Positions 7,282-15,387 of a stretch of DNA of 64,000 bases are shown here, in pieces (within the stretch, counting starts at the first letter, position 1; the number at the start of each line of letters is the position of its first letter). Made by a program: the position numbers and the translations under genes. Under the pieces are notes generated by a model, which ran no database searches, was not told the DNA's origin, and was given only the letters and a program-made list of their open reading frames with translations. Source of the DNA: JASLEW01 sp035544875 (GTDB taxonomy: Bacteria > Acidobacteriota > Thermoanaerobaculia > Multivoradales > UBA5704); NCBI GenBank assembly GCA_035544875.1, contig DASZZP010000012.1:27729-91728 (forward strand), read 5' to 3'.

Positions 7282-8633
7282 CGCGCGGGCAGCAGCGGCC
7301 CCTGCCAGCCCTCCAGGCCGAGCGGGAAGTGATTGCGGCCGGCGACGTCGGCGCGGTGCAGCTGATTGATCAGGAAAAAGTTGCGGAACATGAAGGGGTC
7401 CGCGCGGTTGACCGGGTCGCAGGAGCGGCGCAGGATGCTGGGCCAGGAGTAGAAGGAGCGCCGCGCCGCGACGCAGCCCCACTCCAGCTCCTCCGCGGTC
7501 ATGCTCTGGGGCCGGAACGGCACGCGGTTGTAGCTGTAATCGTCGTCGAGCCACCAGGCATCGAACAGCAACCGGCCGTTCTCCTCGAGGCGGCGGTAGA
7601 GCGGCGTGCCGGGGAACGGTGTGAGGTGGTTGAAAGCGGTGATGTAGAAGCTGTGGCGGCGCGCGAACTCGACGGTGCGCGGGAAGCTCTCCGGAGTGTC
7701 GGCGTCGTAGCCGAAGATGAAAGTGGCATAGAGCCGGATGGCGAACCGGCGCAAGTTGGCGAGCGCGGCCTCGAAGCCGCCGCGGGCAGTGTTGAAGCTC
7801 TTGTTCATGGCGCGCAGGTTCTCCGGATCGAGGCTCTCGAAGCCGATCAACACGCCCATGCAGCCGCTGCGCGCGATCAGGTCGAGGAACTCCTCGTCGT
7901 GCGCCGCGTTGATGCTTGCCTGACTCACCCAGCGCACGCCCAGGGGCGCGAGGGCGCGGAAGAACTCCTTGGCCTCCTTGAGATTGGAGGTGATGTTGTC
8001 GTCCACGAAGAAGAGCAGGCGCTTCTCCCGCCGCAGCGCCGCGACCTCCTCCAGGATCTCGTCGATGGGCCGCCGTGTCTGGGTGGCGCCGAAGACCGTC
8101 TGCACGGCGCAGAACTCGCAGCGGAAGTGGCAGCCGCGGCCGGCCTCCACCAGGCCGACCGGCAGATAGCGCTTGCCGTTGAAGATCCGGCGGTCGGGCC
8201 GTACGCCGGCGAGCGCGGCGCGGCCTTGCTGCCGGTAGATCTCCTGCGGCGTACCGTGGCGATAGTCGTCGATCACCTGCGGCCACAGAGCTTCAGCCTC
8301 GCCCACAACCACCGTCTCGGCATGGCGCGCGACCTCTTGCGGAGCGAGGCTGGCGTGAAAGCCGCCCATCACCACCGGCACGCCGCGGCGCCGGTACTCG
8401 GTGGCGATCTGATAGGCGCGCTTGGCGGTGTAGGTCTCGACGCTCAGCGCCACCAGATCGGTCGGCTCATCGAACGGGATCTCCTCCATGCGATCGTCGT
8501 AGAAGCGCAGCTCGACGTCGCGCGGCGTGAGGCCGGCGATCAATGCCGGCGGCAGCGGCTCCATCTGCCAGGTGCGGATGTAACGCTGCCCCTGGCGCCG
8601 GCCGATCGCGGGGTGGACCAGAGTGAGTCTCAT
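7278..8633 (-). CDS. B12-binding-domain radical SAM enzyme (1)
   Basis: This protein of 451 residues has an N-terminal cobalamin-binding-type domain (residues ~1-160, with VVMGGFHASLAPQEVARHAETVVVGEAE) followed by a radical SAM barrel. The [4Fe-4S]-binding CxxxCxxC motif is CHFRCEFC at about residue 175. The later segments FFVDDNI, LIGFESLDPENLRAMNKSFN and FIFGYDADTPESF are typical of the MagIC/BchE-like class. The classical cobalamin-binding DxHxxG is not clearly present, so the domain may be a degenerate Rossmann fold. Such enzymes perform methylation, ring closure or C-C bond chemistry on unactivated carbons. ATG 8633 overlaps the previous gene's stop by 4 nt. A paralogue lies directly upstream. 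Confidence 0.85.
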   Translation of the reverse strand: MRLTLVHPAIGRRQGQRYIRTWQMEPLPPALIAGLTPRDVELRFYDDRMEEIPFDEPTDLVALSVETYTAKRAYQIATEYRRRGVPVVMGGFHASLAPQEVARHAETVVVGEAEALWPQVIDDYRHGTPQEIYRQQGRAALAGVRPDRRIFNGKRYLPVGLVEAGRGCHFRCEFCAVQTVFGATQTRRPIDEILEEVAALRREKRLLFFVDDNITSNLKEAKEFFRALAPLGVRWVSQASINAAHDEEFLDLIARSGCMGVLIGFESLDPENLRAMNKSFNTARGGFEAALANLRRFAIRLYATFIFGYDADTPESFPRTVEFARRHSFYITAFNHLTPFPGTPLYRRLEENGRLLFDAWWLDDDYSYNRVPFRPQSMTAEELEWGCVAARRSFYSWPSILRRSCDPVNRADPFMFRNFFLINQLHRADVAGRNHFPLGLEGWQGPLLPAR

Positions 8634-9988
8634 GCCGCCGGCAGCTCCCGCCGGCGCTCGCCGCCGGCCCCGCCGAGCACCCAGTCGCAGTTGTAGAAAC
8701 GATGCAGGTTGTGGGCATAGAAGCGATAGGCCAGGTTGGCGCTGAGCCCGACGGTGAGAGGGCTCGGCGAGGCACGCAGCCGGCGCGCCATGGCGCGCCA
8801 GCCGTAGGCGTGGCGCCACGCCGCCTCGATGCCGCGCTGCAGCTCGCGGACGCTCATCCGCGCCGGCTGAAAGACCACGTGCTGGCCGTCGTAGAGCTCC
8901 CAGTTGCGGGTGAGGATGCGCCCTTCCTGCTCGAGCCGGCGATAGAGCGCGGTGCCGGGGAAGGGGGTGACGACCGCAAAGCGCGGCAGATCGATGCGCG
9001 CGTCGACCGAGAAGCGGGCGGTCTCGAGGAAGGTCTCCGGCGTGTCGTAGTCGAGGCCGAAGACGAAGCACCCCTGCAGCGCAATGCCGTGGCGGTGCAG
9101 GCGCTCGACCAGCTCGCCGTAGCGATCGGGGGAGTTGAAGCTCTTCTTCGACTGGCGCAGATTCGCCGGCGAGATCGACTCGAGCCCCATCAGGATGCCG
9201 CGGCAGCCGCTGCGGGCGGCCAGGGCGAGCAGGGGCAAGTCGTCGCCGAGCATGGTCGTGGCCAGGCCGTACCATGCGATGCGGAGCGGCACCAGGGCCG
9301 CGAAGAGACGGGCCGCATAGTCGCGGTCGGCGATCAGGTTGAGATCGATGAAGATGAGCTTCCTCGCGCCCTTCTGACGGATGTCCGCGATCACGTCGGC
9401 GACCGGCTTCTGATAGGGCTTCTGTCCCCAGGCTGACGGCACGACGCAGAAGTCGCATTTGTGGATGCAGCCGCGGGTCGCCTCGAAGACGTCATCAGTC
9501 AGGAAGCGGCGGCGCGGCAGCAGGTCGCGGCGCGGGAAGGGCAGGTTGGCGAGCGTCAGCCCGGGGCGCTGGTCATAGCGGCGGCGCAGGCAGCCTGCCG
9601 CGAAGTCGCGCAGCAGCTCGGGCCAGCTCTCCTCGGCGTAGCCCACCGCGATGGCGTCCGCGTGCGGCGCAGCGTCCTCCGGCACCAGCGTCACGTGCGG
9701 CCCGCCGAGCACCACGGTGACGCCGCGCCGGCGCAGGCGCGCGGCGAGCTCGTAGGCGCGCACCGCGGTGCCGGTGATCACCGTGATTCCGGCGAGATCG
9801 GCCGCGATGCGGTCGAGATCGACCTCTTCGATCCCCTCGTCGAGAAGGCTCAGCTCGGCTTCGAGCTCGGCCGGCACCAACGCCGCCAGGGTGGTGAGGG
9901 TGAGGGGCGCGTAGCGCAGCGACCGTTTGAAGATGCCGCCGCGATGGCGGTAGAGCGGCCCCTTGGGAGAGATCAGCACGATGCGCAT
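8630..9988 (-). CDS. B12-binding-domain radical SAM enzyme (2)
   Basis: The protein has 452 residues and the same layout as its downstream neighbour: an N-terminal Rossmann-like domain (TVVLGGPHVTLVPEDAAPHADAIAVGYAEE), then a radical SAM domain with CIHKCDFC as the CxxxCxxC cluster motif. The segments IDLNLIADRDYAARLF, MGLESISPANLRQSKKSFN and FVFGLDYDTPETFLETARF follow. The two proteins are paralogues, related over nearly their full length but clearly divergent, so they probably act on different positions or intermediates. ATG 9988 lies inside the end of the upstream PAP2 gene (16-nt overlap); the Shine-Dalgarno site is weak, which suggests translational coupling. The frame stays open upstream into repeat B2, but that part is not conserved protein. 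Confidence 0.85.
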   Translation of the reverse strand: MRIVLISPKGPLYRHRGGIFKRSLRYAPLTLTTLAALVPAELEAELSLLDEGIEEVDLDRIAADLAGITVITGTAVRAYELAARLRRRGVTVVLGGPHVTLVPEDAAPHADAIAVGYAEESWPELLRDFAAGCLRRRYDQRPGLTLANLPFPRRDLLPRRRFLTDDVFEATRGCIHKCDFCVVPSAWGQKPYQKPVADVIADIRQKGARKLIFIDLNLIADRDYAARLFAALVPLRIAWYGLATTMLGDDLPLLALAARSGCRGILMGLESISPANLRQSKKSFNSPDRYGELVERLHRHGIALQGCFVFGLDYDTPETFLETARFSVDARIDLPRFAVVTPFPGTALYRRLEQEGRILTRNWELYDGQHVVFQPARMSVRELQRGIEAAWRHAYGWRAMARRLRASPSPLTVGLSANLAYRFYAHNLHRFYNCDWVLGGAGGERRRELPAA

Positions 9989-10872
9989 GGTTGCCTGCCT
10001 GTCATGGAAGAGCGGAGCGCGGGACCCCCCGGCTCCGAGCGCGCCAGGGGCGGGGGCGTCCCCTTCCCCCCCGGAGGGGTGGGAAGGGGATAGAGGGGTT
10101 GCGGGGGGCGATCCGATAGATGCTTCGAGTAGGCCTCCACCGCCACATCGGCAGCACCGTTTGAATCCACCTCGGGGGCGCCGCAGGCGGTGGCAGCCAA
10201 GATGAAAGAAGCGGGGCCTCGGTAGGGAACATAGGCGGCCCTGACGCAGGCGGCCGCCAGCAGCCACCCCGTGACCACGTCCAAGACGTGATGCTGATGG
10301 ATGAGAACCGTGGACGCGGCGATCAGCCCCGCCCACGACCAGAGCAAGACCCTGCCCGCCGCGGCGGCATGCGCGGAAAACATCGCCACGCAAGCGACGC
10401 TCAGCGCGACGTGCAACGACGGCAACAGGTTGTAGGTCAGGTTGAGGTCGTCCGCGAAGTGAAAGAGGCCCGCCCAGATCCCCAACTCGCTTTCCGGCGG
10501 TGGAGGAAAGGCCAGCTCCGCCGGGAAGAGGAGGAACCCGATCCCGCCGGCGAAAGTGATGACGGCGAGAGTCGTGATCGCGGCGCGGAGCTCCCGCCGC
10601 GTGCGCAGGACGAACGGCGCCAGGATGAACAGCACGTAGATCGACATGTAGACCAGGGTCATCGCGGGGACGAAGGGGATCCGCAGCTCGGCCGCGACAT
10701 GGACGGGCACGCGGAAGCTCCGGCGGGCGGTGAGAGAGTCGGCGCCGCCGTAGACGGCCACGAACCAGAGGGCGTTGGCGAGTGACAGCCACCCCGCGTA
10801 TCGCAGGTGCGCCCAGCCGGGCCAGGCCAGAAAGGGGGGACGGCGGCCCTTCGCGGCTTCCGTGTCGGCCAT
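9973..10872 (-). CDS. PAP2 / Aur1-like integral membrane phosphotransferase
   Basis: This 299-residue protein has about six hydrophobic segments. NLLPSLHVALSV and, ~50 residues later, HQHHVLDVVTGW match motifs of PAP2-superfamily lipid phosphatases of the Aur1/inositol-phosphoceramide-synthase type, with catalytic His in both motifs and Asp in the second. The usual first motif KxxxxxxRP is not seen. Aur1-type enzymes move phosphoryl or phospho-headgroup units between lipids in the membrane. ATG 10872 lies 2 bases past the previous stop. The last ~55 residues (from about AADVAVEAYSK) are encoded by repeat B2 and the sequence beside it rather than by PAP2 sequence. In this operon it suggests a membrane-associated lipid product. 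Confidence 0.75.
   Translation of the reverse strand: MADTEAAKGRRPPFLAWPGWAHLRYAGWLSLANALWFVAVYGGADSLTARRSFRVPVHVAAELRIPFVPAMTLVYMSIYVLFILAPFVLRTRRELRAAITTLAVITFAGGIGFLLFPAELAFPPPPESELGIWAGLFHFADDLNLTYNLLPSLHVALSVACVAMFSAHAAAAGRVLLWSWAGLIAASTVLIHQHHVLDVVTGWLLAAACVRAAYVPYRGPASFILAATACGAPEVDSNGAADVAVEAYSKHLSDRPPQPLYPLPTPPGGKGTPPPLARSEPGGPALRSSMTGRQPCASC
10041..10165. repeat. Dispersed repeat family B, copy 2 (inside the PAP2 3' end)
   Basis: About 125 bp matching copies at 3.4 and 18.0 kb, from GCGCCAGGGG to GCAGCACC. It contains the same hairpin arms (TCCCCTTCCC / GGGAAGGGGA) and the CTTCGAGTAGGCCT segment. Relative to copy 1 it carries single-base indels that shift the translated frame in its promoter-distal part. 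It encodes part of the C-terminal tail of the PAP2-like protein. Confidence 0.88.
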
Positions 10873-10874
10873 GG

Positions 10875-11819
10875 CTAGACGGACCTCGCAGGGGGCCACT
10901 CCCAGCTCTCGTCCAGGAATTGCAAGATCCCGGCGATCAACTGGCGGACGTCTCCCTTGGGCTGCAGGTAGTGATCGGCGCCCCAGATCGGAAAGACCAG
11001 GCCCGGCAGGGCGCAGACATCGGCCAGCACGAGGCTGGCATCGTTGGGCCCGAGCGCCGAGAGGCGGCGATGGCTGCGCCGCGATATTCCATGAGCCAGA
11101 TGCTCGCGCAGGGGGAACCCCACGATGTTGATCAGCCGGAGGTGAGGCGGCAGGCGCAGCTCGAAATCGAGTGGGCTGCCAGCCCCGTAGCGCAGGTCGC
11201 CAAGGAAGCTCAGGCTCTGCCCGCGAAGCCGGTAGTAGAAACGGGTCAGCACCGCGCCCCGCTCCTGCGACAGCAGCCACTCCGCCAGCGGCGTGCCGGT
11301 GAGGGTCCCGCACAGATTGAGCCACACCGCCACCCGGGAGAATGCGCCCGCCGCATCGGCCTCCGCCAACGCCATCTTCACGTCGGCGCCACCTTTGCTC
11401 AACGAGGCAAGCACCAGCGGCAGCGAAGGCCGCTGCGCAAGCCAGTCGCAAATGATCCGTCCATTCTGCCGCACCGTCCCCGTGCTGGCGATCGGGATGA
11501 TCTCGGTGGCGCAGCCGAGCCGCTCGGCCTGCTCCCGCAACAGGCGTCCGTCGGCACCGGAGCCCGGGTTCTCGCGGTAGTGTGCCGCCGGCACCAGCGC
11601 CAGGGTCGCCTGCCGGCTCCAGGCCGCGGGCGCGGGCCGCTTGCAGATCTCCGCAACACGGCGAATGAACGGTCCGTGCACCGGCGACTCGAGGACGCTG
11701 CGGTAGAAGAGGGTCGTCGCAGAATCGATCCCTTCGCGCGCCGCGAGCTCCCGCAGCGCTCCGGCGGCCGGGAGAGCCGCGCCGGCGAGCTCCGCTCGAG
11801 CAGGACGGGGACTGATCAT
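10875..11819 (-). CDS. Alpha/beta-hydrolase-like protein
   Basis: This 314-residue protein shows an alpha/beta-hydrolase pattern: a strand LALVPAAHYRENPGSG, a helix-strand repeat, then LVLASLSKGGADVKMAL. In that last segment SLSKG resembles the nucleophile elbow (G-x-S-x-G, here S-x-S-x-G). FPIWGADHYLQPKGD near the C-terminus could supply the acid and base (Asp/His). It may be a thioesterase, esterase or transacylase; no specific family is recognised. ATG 11819 overlaps the upstream stop by 4 nt and its own stop is 2 bases before the PAP2 start, so it is inside the same transcription unit. Release or transfer of an acyl intermediate is an inference from context. Confidence 0.6.
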   Translation of the reverse strand: MISPRPARAELAGAALPAAGALRELAAREGIDSATTLFYRSVLESPVHGPFIRRVAEICKRPAPAAWSRQATLALVPAAHYRENPGSGADGRLLREQAERLGCATEIIPIASTGTVRQNGRIICDWLAQRPSLPLVLASLSKGGADVKMALAEADAAGAFSRVAVWLNLCGTLTGTPLAEWLLSQERGAVLTRFYYRLRGQSLSFLGDLRYGAGSPLDFELRLPPHLRLINIVGFPLREHLAHGISRRSHRRLSALGPNDASLVLADVCALPGLVFPIWGADHYLQPKGDVRQLIAGILQFLDESWEWPPARSV

Positions 11820-12427
11820 GCGCGCCTGCGCCGCCTGCCGAGGGCGAACCCGCCGGCCAACCCCGCGACCCCCGCCATGACACCGAGGCCGCCCGCCCAC
11901 CAGGCCATGCGCTTGGCGATCGCCAGCAGGGGGTTGTCGAAAAGATTGTCCGATGCGTGCAGGCTGGCGATCAACCACTTGCCGCCAGCCTTGACCAGCG
12001 TGGCGCTCCAACGTGCCGGCAGATCGAGCCTCTTGCCGCCCACCATCTCAAAATGCTCGAGGGCGCTGCCGAACGAGATCCCCACCTCGTCGCCGTAGAG
12101 GATGGTGAGCTCATCCACGTTGACGTCGGCGTGGTAGGCGGCGACCACCCGGCCCGGCGATTTCAGCATCCGGTTGAGGTACGCCCGCACCCCATCCCGG
12201 CTGCGGCTGACCTCGGCATTGTGCCAGGTGACGACTACATTGGGGTGGAAATAGGCGAGCTCGCGCTCGAGGTCGCCCTTGTTGACCGCGTCCAGCAGGC
12301 CGTCGCGGAACGCCCTCAGCTCATCATGAACCGCCGCCGCCTTGCCCGGCGGCGCTTGCAACGACGCCGACGCCGACGGCACGACCGCTACGCACAGCAG
12401 CAGCAGGACTGCGGTTGATGTTTTCAT
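11816..12427 (-). CDS. Secreted SnoaL/DUF4440-like protein with C-terminal anchor
   Basis: This 203-residue protein starts with a clear signal peptide (MKTSTAVLLLLCVAVVPSASAS). An NTF2-fold domain of the SnoaL/DUF4440 type covers residues ~35-160 (LLDAVNKGDLERELAYFHPNVVVTWHN, then GKWLIASLH). The C-terminus is a hydrophobic helix rich in Gly followed by RRRRRA, preceded by WWAGG. This resembles GlyGly-CTERM or similar sorting tails, where a protease cleaves near the helix, or it may simply be a membrane anchor. NTF2-fold domains act as cyclases, isomerases or binding modules. The start codon lies inside the 3' end of the Rieske gene, a 104-nt overlap that is unusual for this operon. Confidence 0.72.
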   Translation of the reverse strand: MKTSTAVLLLLCVAVVPSASASLQAPPGKAAAVHDELRAFRDGLLDAVNKGDLERELAYFHPNVVVTWHNAEVSRSRDGVRAYLNRMLKSPGRVVAAYHADVNVDELTILYGDEVGISFGSALEHFEMVGGKRLDLPARWSATLVKAGGKWLIASLHASDNLFDNPLLAIAKRMAWWAGGLGVMAGVAGLAGGFALGRRRRRA

Positions 12428-13457
12428 AGTCGTCTTCGCTCTTGTCCGTCCCGCGTGGATCTGAACCCGCTTGTGGCAACGCCGCCACCCAGCGGAAGAA
12501 ATCGGTCATCTCCAGGTCATTGGGGCCGAGACTCCGAGGCTGGTAGCGCGTGCCCCGCAGGCGGCGCGCTTCTTCCTTCAGGTAGCCGTGGGTGAAGAGC
12601 GTCCGCACTCCGAGGCGAAGCGGGTCCAAGAACCGCAACGGGAGCGGGGCGCGGCGGGCAAAGACGATTCCCTGGCACAGCGTGTGACCGTTCTCCAGCG
12701 GCCGCATCACGATGATGAAGCCACTGCGCAGGCGCTCGTAGTCGGCGGTGATCGCGGCCAGCGTGCCTCCCCAGATGGTGAGAGTGATCTTCACCGTGCG
12801 CCCTGCGACCGCCCGCAAGATCCGGTCCATGAGGGTGCGGCCGACGATCCTGGCGGGATAGCTGTTGCGCCGCGCAAATGGCGCCGGGCAATCGATCGCC
12901 GGCGGCGCGAGCAGCTCGCGGTCGTGCACCGCGGCGAAATGCTGGCGGTCGAACGCGTGCGCGGAGTTCATGTACCAGCTGCAGTCGGCGAGGTAGCTGA
13001 ACATCTTCCCGGCGACGTAGTCGTCGGCAGCTTCCCCGAAGAAGAACGGCAGGGGAAAAAGCGGCTCGGCCCCATTGAAGAAGAACAGGTAGCCGTGCCG
13101 TTCGACGGCGGGATAGGTGCGCAGGCGGGCGAAGGAGGGCGCGCGATCCAGGTTGGGGACCGCGGCGCAGACGCCGTCGGCGCCATAGCGCCAATGATGG
13201 AATGGGCACCGGATGGTCTCGCCGACCACGCTGCCCTGGCCCAGGTCGGCGCCCAGATGCGCGCAATGCGCGTCCATCACCGCGACCCTGCCGCTCGCGG
13301 TGCGAAAGGCGACGAGCCGGCGCCCGAGTAGGCTCTGGGAGACCGGTCCGCAGCGCAACCTGCGGCTCTCGCAGAAGAGGTACCACGACGCCGGGTAGGC
13401 GGGAAAGGCGTCCGCGGCGGGGAGCTGGAGCCCGCTACTTGATGACCTTGCCAGCAT
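12324..13457 (-). CDS. Rieske [2Fe-2S] non-heme iron oxygenase
   Basis: This 377-residue protein has a Rieske domain at residues ~20-125 with CAHLGADLGQ...CPFHHW, giving the CxH-(15-17)-CxxH cluster ligands. FDRQHFAAVHD at about residue 170 then provides the two His of the mononuclear iron site. Proteins of this shape include sterol desaturases and hydroxylases (KshA/DAF-36-like), which insert oxygen or introduce double bonds into hydrophobic substrates. No ferredoxin or reductase gene is nearby, so electrons must come from elsewhere. ATG 13457 has GGAG 8 bases upstream and overlaps the desaturase gene by 23 nt. The last ~35 residues overlap the next gene's signal peptide region and look non-conserved, as though an original stop has been lost. 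Confidence 0.83.
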   Translation of the reverse strand: MLARSSSSGLQLPAADAFPAYPASWYLFCESRRLRCGPVSQSLLGRRLVAFRTASGRVAVMDAHCAHLGADLGQGSVVGETIRCPFHHWRYGADGVCAAVPNLDRAPSFARLRTYPAVERHGYLFFFNGAEPLFPLPFFFGEAADDYVAGKMFSYLADCSWYMNSAHAFDRQHFAAVHDRELLAPPAIDCPAPFARRNSYPARIVGRTLMDRILRAVAGRTVKITLTIWGGTLAAITADYERLRSGFIIVMRPLENGHTLCQGIVFARRAPLPLRFLDPLRLGVRTLFTHGYLKEEARRLRGTRYQPRSLGPNDLEMTDFFRWVAALPQAGSDPRGTDKSEDDYENINRSPAAAVRSGRAVGVGVVASAAGQGGGGS

Positions 13458-14355
13458 AGCGGTTCTCCACCCGTTCGGTTGAAAACTGAGGGCCGCGCCA
13501 TTCCCGCAGGTAGGCTCTGACCAGGCTTCCGCGCTCCTCGCCGCCGGCCGCGAGAGACGGCAGATAGATCCACGGCACGGTCGGGTGCATGTGATGGTTG
13601 AGATGCCAGTTGTGGTTCAGCCAGAAGCGATCGAGCATGCCGATCGTCCGCAGGTTCAGAGCGCCCTTGGCGACGTCACGCACCGTCCCGTAGTGATGGG
13701 CATACTGCATGGCCGACCAGATGAAGCCAAACCCGAACATGACCGCGAAATAGGCAGGCAGGGGGATTCTCCAGAAATAGATCATTGCGGCGTGCAGGAG
13801 AATCGCCGCCCATGCCTCGATCTGGACGAGCCGCCGGTATCGCGGGTTCAGGGACTCGAGGAACGCCTCGGTGGGGCGATTGAACTTCGTGCTCCTCGGT
13901 CTGATGATCGCCGGCCTGAGGGCGACGACGAAGTTGGTGAGGAAGATGAGCACCCAGAAAAGTCCGGTCAGCGTGCCGTAGAGCTGGAGGTACTTCCAGA
14001 AGCGGTTCTCGTCTGCGAAGTAGAGATCGAACGCTTCGTCGTCGGATCGATTGCGGATATGGTGGCCGAGGTGGCCCTGGCGGATGAGGTGAAAAGGCGC
14101 CGGAAAGAACAGAGCCAGGACGGCTCCCACAGTTTGATTGATCAGCGGGTTGGGATGCAGCAGGTTGTGCTCGGCCTCGTGCAGCATCGCGTAGCCCGAG
14201 TTCATCGTGACCCCGTAGGCCAGCGCCAGCAGCGCCACCCACCCCCAGCCGTGGACCTGGCCGGCAGTCCAGAGGATCGCGCAAAGGAGCAGCAGCTGGA
14301 CCGCGGCGATGCCGAGGTTCAGCCGCGCCGGGATCGGAAAAGCAGAGCGGCTCAT
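13435..14355 (-). CDS. Membrane fatty-acid-desaturase-like diiron enzyme
   Basis: At 306 residues with four or more hydrophobic segments, it carries the three histidine boxes of membrane desaturases/hydroxylases: HEAEH (residue ~58), GHLGHH (~94) and HNWHLNHH (~250). Together these hold a diiron centre. Family members desaturate, hydroxylate or epoxidise acyl chains and related lipids using O2. ATG 14355 overlaps the stop of the AurF-like gene by 4 nt. Along with the AurF-like and Rieske genes it makes this the third O2-dependent iron enzyme in succession, which points to several oxidative steps on one hydrophobic scaffold. The specific substrate is not evident. Confidence 0.87.
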   Translation of the reverse strand: MSRSAFPIPARLNLGIAAVQLLLLCAILWTAGQVHGWGWVALLALAYGVTMNSGYAMLHEAEHNLLHPNPLINQTVGAVLALFFPAPFHLIRQGHLGHHIRNRSDDEAFDLYFADENRFWKYLQLYGTLTGLFWVLIFLTNFVVALRPAIIRPRSTKFNRPTEAFLESLNPRYRRLVQIEAWAAILLHAAMIYFWRIPLPAYFAVMFGFGFIWSAMQYAHHYGTVRDVAKGALNLRTIGMLDRFWLNHNWHLNHHMHPTVPWIYLPSLAAGGEERGSLVRAYLREWRGPQFSTERVENRYAGKVIK

Positions 14356-15299
14356 CGCTCCGCTCCTTGCCGCGGCGCCTCTTGCTGATAGCCGCAGATG
14401 CGCCGGCCCCGGAACTCCGGCGAGGCGTCGAAGCGGGCAAAGGTGATGGGCGCGATCTCGCGCGAGTAGAGGGACCTGCGGTAGCCCTCGTCCCTGGCCA
14501 GCGCCAGCAGCTGGCGCCGCAGTCCGGGCCGCAGTTCGCGCAACTCTGGAAACTCCCGCACCAGCTCGTCGAGCACCCGCAACTGTGCCCGCTTCGGCGC
14601 GCCGAAGAACTCCTCGAGCATCCAGGTGAACAGCCGCGCGTTGGCCGCGCGCAGCCAGGGATGGGCGCGCCGCCACAGCGTATCGATCAACTCCTCGTCC
14701 CAGCGCACGTGCCACACCTCGTCGGCCAGATGCCGGCGATGCGCCTGGACGAAGCTCTCCTCGATCGACCCGCGATGGCGGATATAGCCGCGCGAGTAGA
14801 ACAGCGAGCGCTCCTCCTGGAGGAGCATCAGCCAGAAGAACATGGGGAAGAGCGAGGGGCGCGCCACGGCCCAATCGAAAAAGATCAACCAGGGCGTGGG
14901 GACACGGACGAAGTAGAAGTCACGGCCAGCGTAGAGCTGCGGAGCGGAGCGCTGGTTCAGCCGCCGGAACATCTCGGTGTGCTCGCGCTCCTGGTCCCGG
15001 AACCGGCGGAGGATCTCGGCCAGCCGCACCGGCCACGATGCGCGCAGCAGGGCTTCCAGAATCCCCCGGCCGAGAGCGGTCTCGAAGAAGATGACCTGTT
15101 CGTGGAAATAGAGGGCGTGCAGCTGGTTGTAGCGCAGGCGCTGTGCCGCCGTGAGCTCGGGATAGGAGGGGGTGTAGAAGAGTGGTGTGAACTGATCCGG
15201 AATGAAGCTCTTGCCGGTGTCGACCGCATGCCCCTCGAGCGGAGCGGCCGTGGTTGGTGCTGCTGGTAATGATCCTGCCCGCATGGCGTAGAGCGACAT
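14352..15299 (-). CDS. AurF-like ferritin-fold diiron oxygenase
   Basis: First gene of the operon, 315 residues. Four-helix-bundle carboxylate and His ligands appear in order: YFHEQVIFFETALG, then RDQEREHTEMFRRL, MLLQEERSLFYSRG, and FVQAHRRHLADEVWHVRWDEELID. This is the spacing of the AurF family, whose studied members oxidise an arylamine to a nitro group (AurF, CmlI) or oxidise other substrates. ATG 15299 is chosen because GGAG lies ~9 bases upstream and the family begins near here; a longer frame upstream runs into the regulatory region. N-oxygenation would fit a pathway with GNAT and amide-forming enzymes, but lipid C-oxidation cannot be excluded. Confidence 0.82.
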   Translation of the reverse strand: MSLYAMRAGSLPAAPTTAAPLEGHAVDTGKSFIPDQFTPLFYTPSYPELTAAQRLRYNQLHALYFHEQVIFFETALGRGILEALLRASWPVRLAEILRRFRDQEREHTEMFRRLNQRSAPQLYAGRDFYFVRVPTPWLIFFDWAVARPSLFPMFFWLMLLQEERSLFYSRGYIRHRGSIEESFVQAHRRHLADEVWHVRWDEELIDTLWRRAHPWLRAANARLFTWMLEEFFGAPKRAQLRVLDELVREFPELRELRPGLRRQLLALARDEGYRRSLYSREIAPITFARFDASPEFRGRRICGYQQEAPRQGAER

Positions 15300-15387
15300 T
15301 TCAAGCTCCGTTCCAACTCCGGAAGCAGTCGGCAAGTCTCTTTTTTCCAGTGGTTTGCGCGTCGGTGCCGAGACGATGTGGCGGGTG

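Noticed and set aside
9989..10792. N-terminal extension of the second radical SAM protein through repeat B2
   Set aside because: The frame is open but the sequence is repeat-derived and antisense-like; the family N-terminus (MRIVLISPKG) starts at 9988.
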